The notes under the pieces were generated by a model. That model was given only the letters and a program-made list of their open reading frames with translations. It was not told the DNA's origin and ran no database searches. Below, one piece after another: positions 60,701 through 64,000 of a stretch of DNA of 64,000 nt. Numbering within the stretch: the stretch's first letter is position 1; the number at the start of each line of letters is the position of its first letter. The position numbers and the translations under genes are program-made. Source of the DNA: Planktothrix tepida PCC 9214 (GTDB taxonomy: Bacteria; Cyanobacteriota; Cyanobacteriia; Cyanobacteriales; Microcoleaceae); contig NZ_LN889813.1 of the NCBI RefSeq assembly GCF_900009145.1, positions 461,612 to 525,611 of the forward strand, given 5' to 3'.

Positions 60701-60712
60701 ATATAGCGCTAT

Positions 60713-63010
60713 ATGAATGATCAGGGATTAACGATTAAGAATCAACGCTTATATGCTGAGGCGTTGGCATTGGAACAGGCTGGATATCTTCAGGAGGCTG
60801 AAGCAAAGTATCAGCAGCTTTTAGAATTAGATGAAAATCAAGTTGAGGGATGGGATGGGTTATCGAGGGTTTATTTTGATCTCGCTCAATATGATGCTGC
60901 GTTGGATGCTTTGGACTGTTGTTTAAGATTAGAGGGAACTCAAGGTTATCACTATTATCGTTTGAGTTTAATTTGGGAGAAACTGGGGAATATTACAGAA
61001 GCAATTCTAGCTTATCAAACGGGAATTGAGTTAGATGCTGATGCCAGTGAGGGCTGTCTAAAATTGGGGGATGTTTGGGCGGAATTGGGGGAGTTAGAAT
61101 CGGCTGAATTATATTATCAAAAGGCTATTGAACGACAACCCTATCAAGTCACTGGTTATTTAAAATTAGGGAATCTTTTCTTAGGAAAAAATCAATATGA
61201 CGATGCGATCGCACTTTATCAAACTGGGTTAAATCTTCATCCCCATGATTCTGATTTATTATATCAGATGGGATTAGTGTTAACGGTTCACCAAAATACA
61301 GAGAGTGCTAATTTATATTTTGGGTTAGCGGCAGAATCTCAACATCGGTATGAAACAGCAATTCAATTTTATCATACTATTTTACAGAATTCTGAGGGAA
61401 AGGTTGAGATTTATTTAAAATTAGGAAATTGTTACCAAAGGTTAGAACAATGGGAAAAAGCAGTTAATATTTATGAACAAGGTTTACAACGATTCCCTGA
61501 TGAGATGGAATTGTATTTGGCTTTAATTTCAGCTTGGCAAAATTTAGGAGAGACTCAGAACGCTTTGCAAATAGCTCAACAAGCAGTTGTTCGATTTCCC
61601 AATCAGATTGCTGTTAAATTGGCTAAACAATCTTTACTTCCGATTTTATATAATCAGTTTGAAGAAGTTGAAGCATACCGTCAATTGTTTACTCAAGAAT
61701 TAACTTCCTTAATTGCAGAAACAGATTTAGAACAATTAGAGGTAAGACAACAAGCGTTAACGGCTATTGGCAGGGGAACTCATTTTTATTTACAATATCA
61801 AGGATATAATGATTTAGAGTTACAACAACAGTATGGAAAATGGGTTCATCAGGTAATGAAAGCGAATTATCCTGAATGGGCAAACCCTTTATCTTTACCA
61901 CCTTTAAAGTCTGATCAAAAAATAAAAATAGGATATATTTCTCCCCATTTAACTTGGCATACGGTGGGATTAGTATTTTTAGGATGGTTGAGAGATTGCG
62001 ATCGCAGTCAATTTGAAATTTATTGTTATTTTACGGGAGAAGAAGCCGATCAAATTACAGATTTATTTGATCTTTATAGTGATCAATTTTATCATATTAA
62101 TAGCAATTTAGAGACAATTGTTGAACAAATTTTAGCAGATGAATTAGATATTATTGTTTTTTTAGATATTGGGATGTGTCCCCAACTTACCCAAATCGCG
62201 GGGTTACGATTAGCACCAATTCAATGTGCCGCCTGGGGACATCCAGTAACAACAGGTTTACCAACAATTGATTATTTTATTTCGGCTGAATTATTAGAAC
62301 CTGAAGATGCTGAAAATCATTATTCAGAACGGTTAATTCGTTTACCTAATTTAGGGATTAATTATTCTAAATATCTGTCACCAGAAACTCTAAAAAACCG
62401 TTTAAATTTCGGATTAAAACAAGATGCAGTTTTGTATTTATCCTGTCAATCTTTATTTAAGTATTTGCCTGATTTTGATAAGTTATTAGTAGAAATATCA
62501 AAACAAGTTAAATCGGCTCAATTTGTGTTTTTAGCCCATTGGAATCCTGCTATTACCGAAAAGTTTAGACAACGGTTAAAACGGATATTTGCTAAAGCGA
62601 GTTTAGACATTGATGAATATTGTATTATTTTACCTCGTTTAGATAAAGAGGATTATTTGCAATTAAATACCCTAGCGGATATTGGCTTAGATTCCATTCA
62701 ATTTACGGGATTTTTAACAACTTTAGATAGTTTATCCTGTGGTCTTCCTCTGGTTACTTGTGAGGGAAAATGGATGAGAAGTCGTCAATCTATGGGAATA
62801 TTACACCGATTAGGAATTACAGAAACTATTGCCAAAAATCGAGAAGAATATATTAAAATAGCAATTGAGTTGGGTTTAAATCCAGACTGGAGATTAGCCA
62901 TTCAAGAAAAAATTAAACAGAATATAGAAAAACTCTATGAGGATAAAAGTTGTGTACAAGCTTTAGAAGAATTTTATCAACAAACTGTTCAAAGTCTTAA
63001 TTCTTTTTAA
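60713..63010 (+). CDS. TPR protein fused to GT41 (O-GlcNAc transferase/SPINDLY-like) domain
   Basis: 765 residues. Residues 1-290 are about eight TPR units (AEAKYQQLLELDENQVEGWD, AILAYQTGIELDADASEG). The C-terminal half is a GT41 glycosyltransferase: KIGYISPHLTWHTVGLVFLG, IVFLDIGMCPQLTQIAGLRL, APIQCAAWGHPVTTGLPTID, YFISAELLEPEDAENHY, and FTGFLTTLDSLSCGLPLVTC. Such proteins transfer a sugar (GlcNAc, fucose or glucose) from a nucleotide sugar onto Ser/Thr of protein substrates. It overlaps the next gene by one base. Together with GT2 nearby it suggests surface or protein glycosylation. Confidence 0.92.
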   Translation: MNDQGLTIKNQRLYAEALALEQAGYLQEAEAKYQQLLELDENQVEGWDGLSRVYFDLAQYDAALDALDCCLRLEGTQGYHYYRLSLIWEKLGNITEAILAYQTGIELDADASEGCLKLGDVWAELGELESAELYYQKAIERQPYQVTGYLKLGNLFLGKNQYDDAIALYQTGLNLHPHDSDLLYQMGLVLTVHQNTESANLYFGLAAESQHRYETAIQFYHTILQNSEGKVEIYLKLGNCYQRLEQWEKAVNIYEQGLQRFPDEMELYLALISAWQNLGETQNALQIAQQAVVRFPNQIAVKLAKQSLLPILYNQFEEVEAYRQLFTQELTSLIAETDLEQLEVRQQALTAIGRGTHFYLQYQGYNDLELQQQYGKWVHQVMKANYPEWANPLSLPPLKSDQKIKIGYISPHLTWHTVGLVFLGWLRDCDRSQFEIYCYFTGEEADQITDLFDLYSDQFYHINSNLETIVEQILADELDIIVFLDIGMCPQLTQIAGLRLAPIQCAAWGHPVTTGLPTIDYFISAELLEPEDAENHYSERLIRLPNLGINYSKYLSPETLKNRLNFGLKQDAVLYLSCQSLFKYLPDFDKLLVEISKQVKSAQFVFLAHWNPAITEKFRQRLKRIFAKASLDIDEYCIILPRLDKEDYLQLNTLADIGLDSIQFTGFLTTLDSLSCGLPLVTCEGKWMRSRQSMGILHRLGITETIAKNREEYIKIAIELGLNPDWRLAIQEKIKQNIEKLYEDKSCVQALEEFYQQTVQSLNSF

Positions 63011-63495
63011 TGATGAGTCAAGCTATTTTAGTCAATTTAAGAGAAGCATTTTTTAATGCGCCTGGATTTTGGCAAAGTCGATTTTTAATCAAAACTGGAA
63101 ATTGGTGTAAATTAGTCGAAGGTTTAGATAAAAGTCGCACCGATGGCTATTCTATTCTAGGCGGTTTTGTGAATCAATGTGATCAATTATCCACACAACA
63201 ACCGGGATTATACTTATTTTGTGAAAAGAAAAAACAAAAACAGAATGGGACTGAACGATTATATACGTTATTTATCTTAGAACCCGATGGAAGTGTAGAA
63301 GTCCTCAATGAGTTAAGAACCGCTAGTAAAGATTGGGGAGTACAATTATGGCCTGAAATCGATGCTTATTTTATTCGACAGCAAAATTCTGGAGAAAAAA
63401 GAAGACAACAATTATTGCAAGAAATTCAACAATTAGAGTTTGAATTAAAGCAACGTCGGTCTGAATTAGCAGCTTTAGAGCGAATTGAAGATTAA
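63010..63495 (+). CDS. Conserved hypothetical protein coupled to the GT41 gene
   Basis: 161 residues. Its ATG overlaps the stop of the GT41 gene by one base (TAATG), giving translational coupling. The first 110 residues form an alpha/beta domain (LREAFFNAPGFWQSRFLIKT, YTLFILEPDGSVEVLNEL); the end is a coiled coil (RRQQLLQEIQQLEFELKQRR). No known domain is recognised. Likely helps the glycosyltransferase or a shared process. Confidence 0.7.
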   Translation: MMSQAILVNLREAFFNAPGFWQSRFLIKTGNWCKLVEGLDKSRTDGYSILGGFVNQCDQLSTQQPGLYLFCEKKKQKQNGTERLYTLFILEPDGSVEVLNELRTASKDWGVQLWPEIDAYFIRQQNSGEKRRQQLLQEIQQLEFELKQRRSELAALERIED

Positions 63496-63518
63496 AAATT
63501 ATAGAAAAATTTTGTATT

Positions 63519-64000
63519 CTACTCCCTATTTATTTCTATTAAATCATTGATTTCTATCCGATTTCTACCCCTGACTTTAGCTTGATATAAGGCTTTATCA
63601 GCAGTCGCAATTAACTGCTCAATAGAGGCTTCAGGATGGGGAATAACCGTTGTAATTCCTAAACTTAACGTTAAATAAGGTTCAACAATTGAACCTTGAT
63701 GAATAATCATTTTTTCTTTGACTAATTTTCTGACTCGTTGAGCAACTTCAAGGGCTCCCTCTGTCGTTGTATTGGGTAAAATTAGGGCAAATTCTTCTCC
63801 TCCATAACGAGCAACTAAATCCGCCGGACGATAAACACATTCTGTTAAAATATAAGCCACTGCTTTTAAACATTCATCTCCAGCTTGATGACCATAAGTA
63901 TCATTATAAGCTTTAAAAAAATCGAGGTCACATAAAATTAAAGATAAAGGTAATTGTTCCCGTTTTAACCGTTTCCATTCTTGTTGTAAATAATCATCAA
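63519..64000 (-). CDS. GGDEF-domain diguanylate cyclase, 5' end beyond window
   Basis: The reading frame stays open from 63519 to the right edge of the window, so the N-terminus and any sensor domain are missing. Visible parts are LILCDLDFFKAYNDTYGHQA, RPADLVARYGGEEFALILPN, YLTLSLGITTVIPHPEA and ATADKALYQAKVRGRNRIEI. The active GGEEF motif is preceded by an RPAD inhibitory site (RxxD five residues before), so it should make cyclic di-GMP with product inhibition. It converges on the preceding gene. Confidence 0.93.
   Translation of the reverse strand, partial: DDYLQQEWKRLKREQLPLSLILCDLDFFKAYNDTYGHQAGDECLKAVAYILTECVYRPADLVARYGGEEFALILPNTTTEGALEVAQRVRKLVKEKMIIHQGSIVEPYLTLSLGITTVIPHPEASIEQLIATADKALYQAKVRGRNRIEINDLIEINRE

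Overview
The window looks like chromosome from a filamentous cyanobacterium of the Planktothrix/Oscillatoria type. The evidence is a photosystem I gene (psaL), frequent HIP1 octamers (GCGATCGC), many gene families typical of cyanobacteria (AMIN-domain, DUF4168, DUF3172, pentapeptide, RTX and vMAP/NB-ARC proteins), AT-rich intergenic DNA, and dispersed short palindromes. The genus is an inference from composition and gene content, not a database match. I see no tRNA, rRNA or CRISPR array.

Layout. 0-8.4 kb: a P-loop ATPase, a PPC-domain lipoprotein, an MNT/HEPN toxin-antitoxin pair, gldA, a nonsense-mutated antitoxin, gamma-glutamyltransferase, two DUF4168 proteins and a two-gene hypothetical operon. 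8.6-12.1 kb: a small defence/addiction island with a DUF262-DUF1524 (GmrSD-like) protein, a RelE-type pair, a DUF5615/DUF433 pair and VapBC. The RelE toxin and the DUF5615 toxin have lost their 3' ends at one shared junction. 12.2-20.7 kb: peroxiredoxin Q, an 879-residue modular C39-like protein, and a run of carbohydrate genes (amylo-alpha-1,6-glucosidase and two GT4 glycosyltransferases). 21.3-26.5 kb: a secreted protein, a ZIP transporter, queG, an OCP C-terminal-domain homologue enclosed by inverted palindromic repeats, and a partner-switching pair (RsbW-like kinase and REC-GAF-SpoIIE phosphatase).

26.7-31.3 kb: an AT-rich accessory locus. A vMAP-HTH/NB-ARC protein is divergent from seven small genes. 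Three of these share a C-terminal module, a recent tandem duplication is visible, and the last encodes a membrane protein with a SPOR-like domain. I recognise no described system here. 31.3-37.3 kb: a TetR-HlyD-MFS efflux operon, a dienelactone hydrolase and rsmH. 37.3-42.5 kb: a PD-(D/E)XK-like protein, a Trp-motif protein, a repeat-containing 474-residue protein, psaL, a DHFR-family fragment and relics of a repeated element. 42.6-47.0 kb: a peptide-export locus with a C39-ABC transporter, a double-glycine precursor peptide and an HlyD adaptor.

47.0-64 kb: a Nudix hydrolase, an AMIN protein, an antitoxin beside an internally deleted PIN toxin, a membrane-tethered SsuA-like protein, a CadD-like transporter, DUF3172, a group II intron relic (domain V), speD, pentapeptide, GHL10, GT2, RTX, HEAT and TPR-GT41 proteins, and a diguanylate cyclase cut by the right edge. 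Two loci stand out as candidate new biology: the NB-ARC/small-protein array and the double-glycine peptide exporter cluster. Degraded toxin-antitoxin modules recur through the window.
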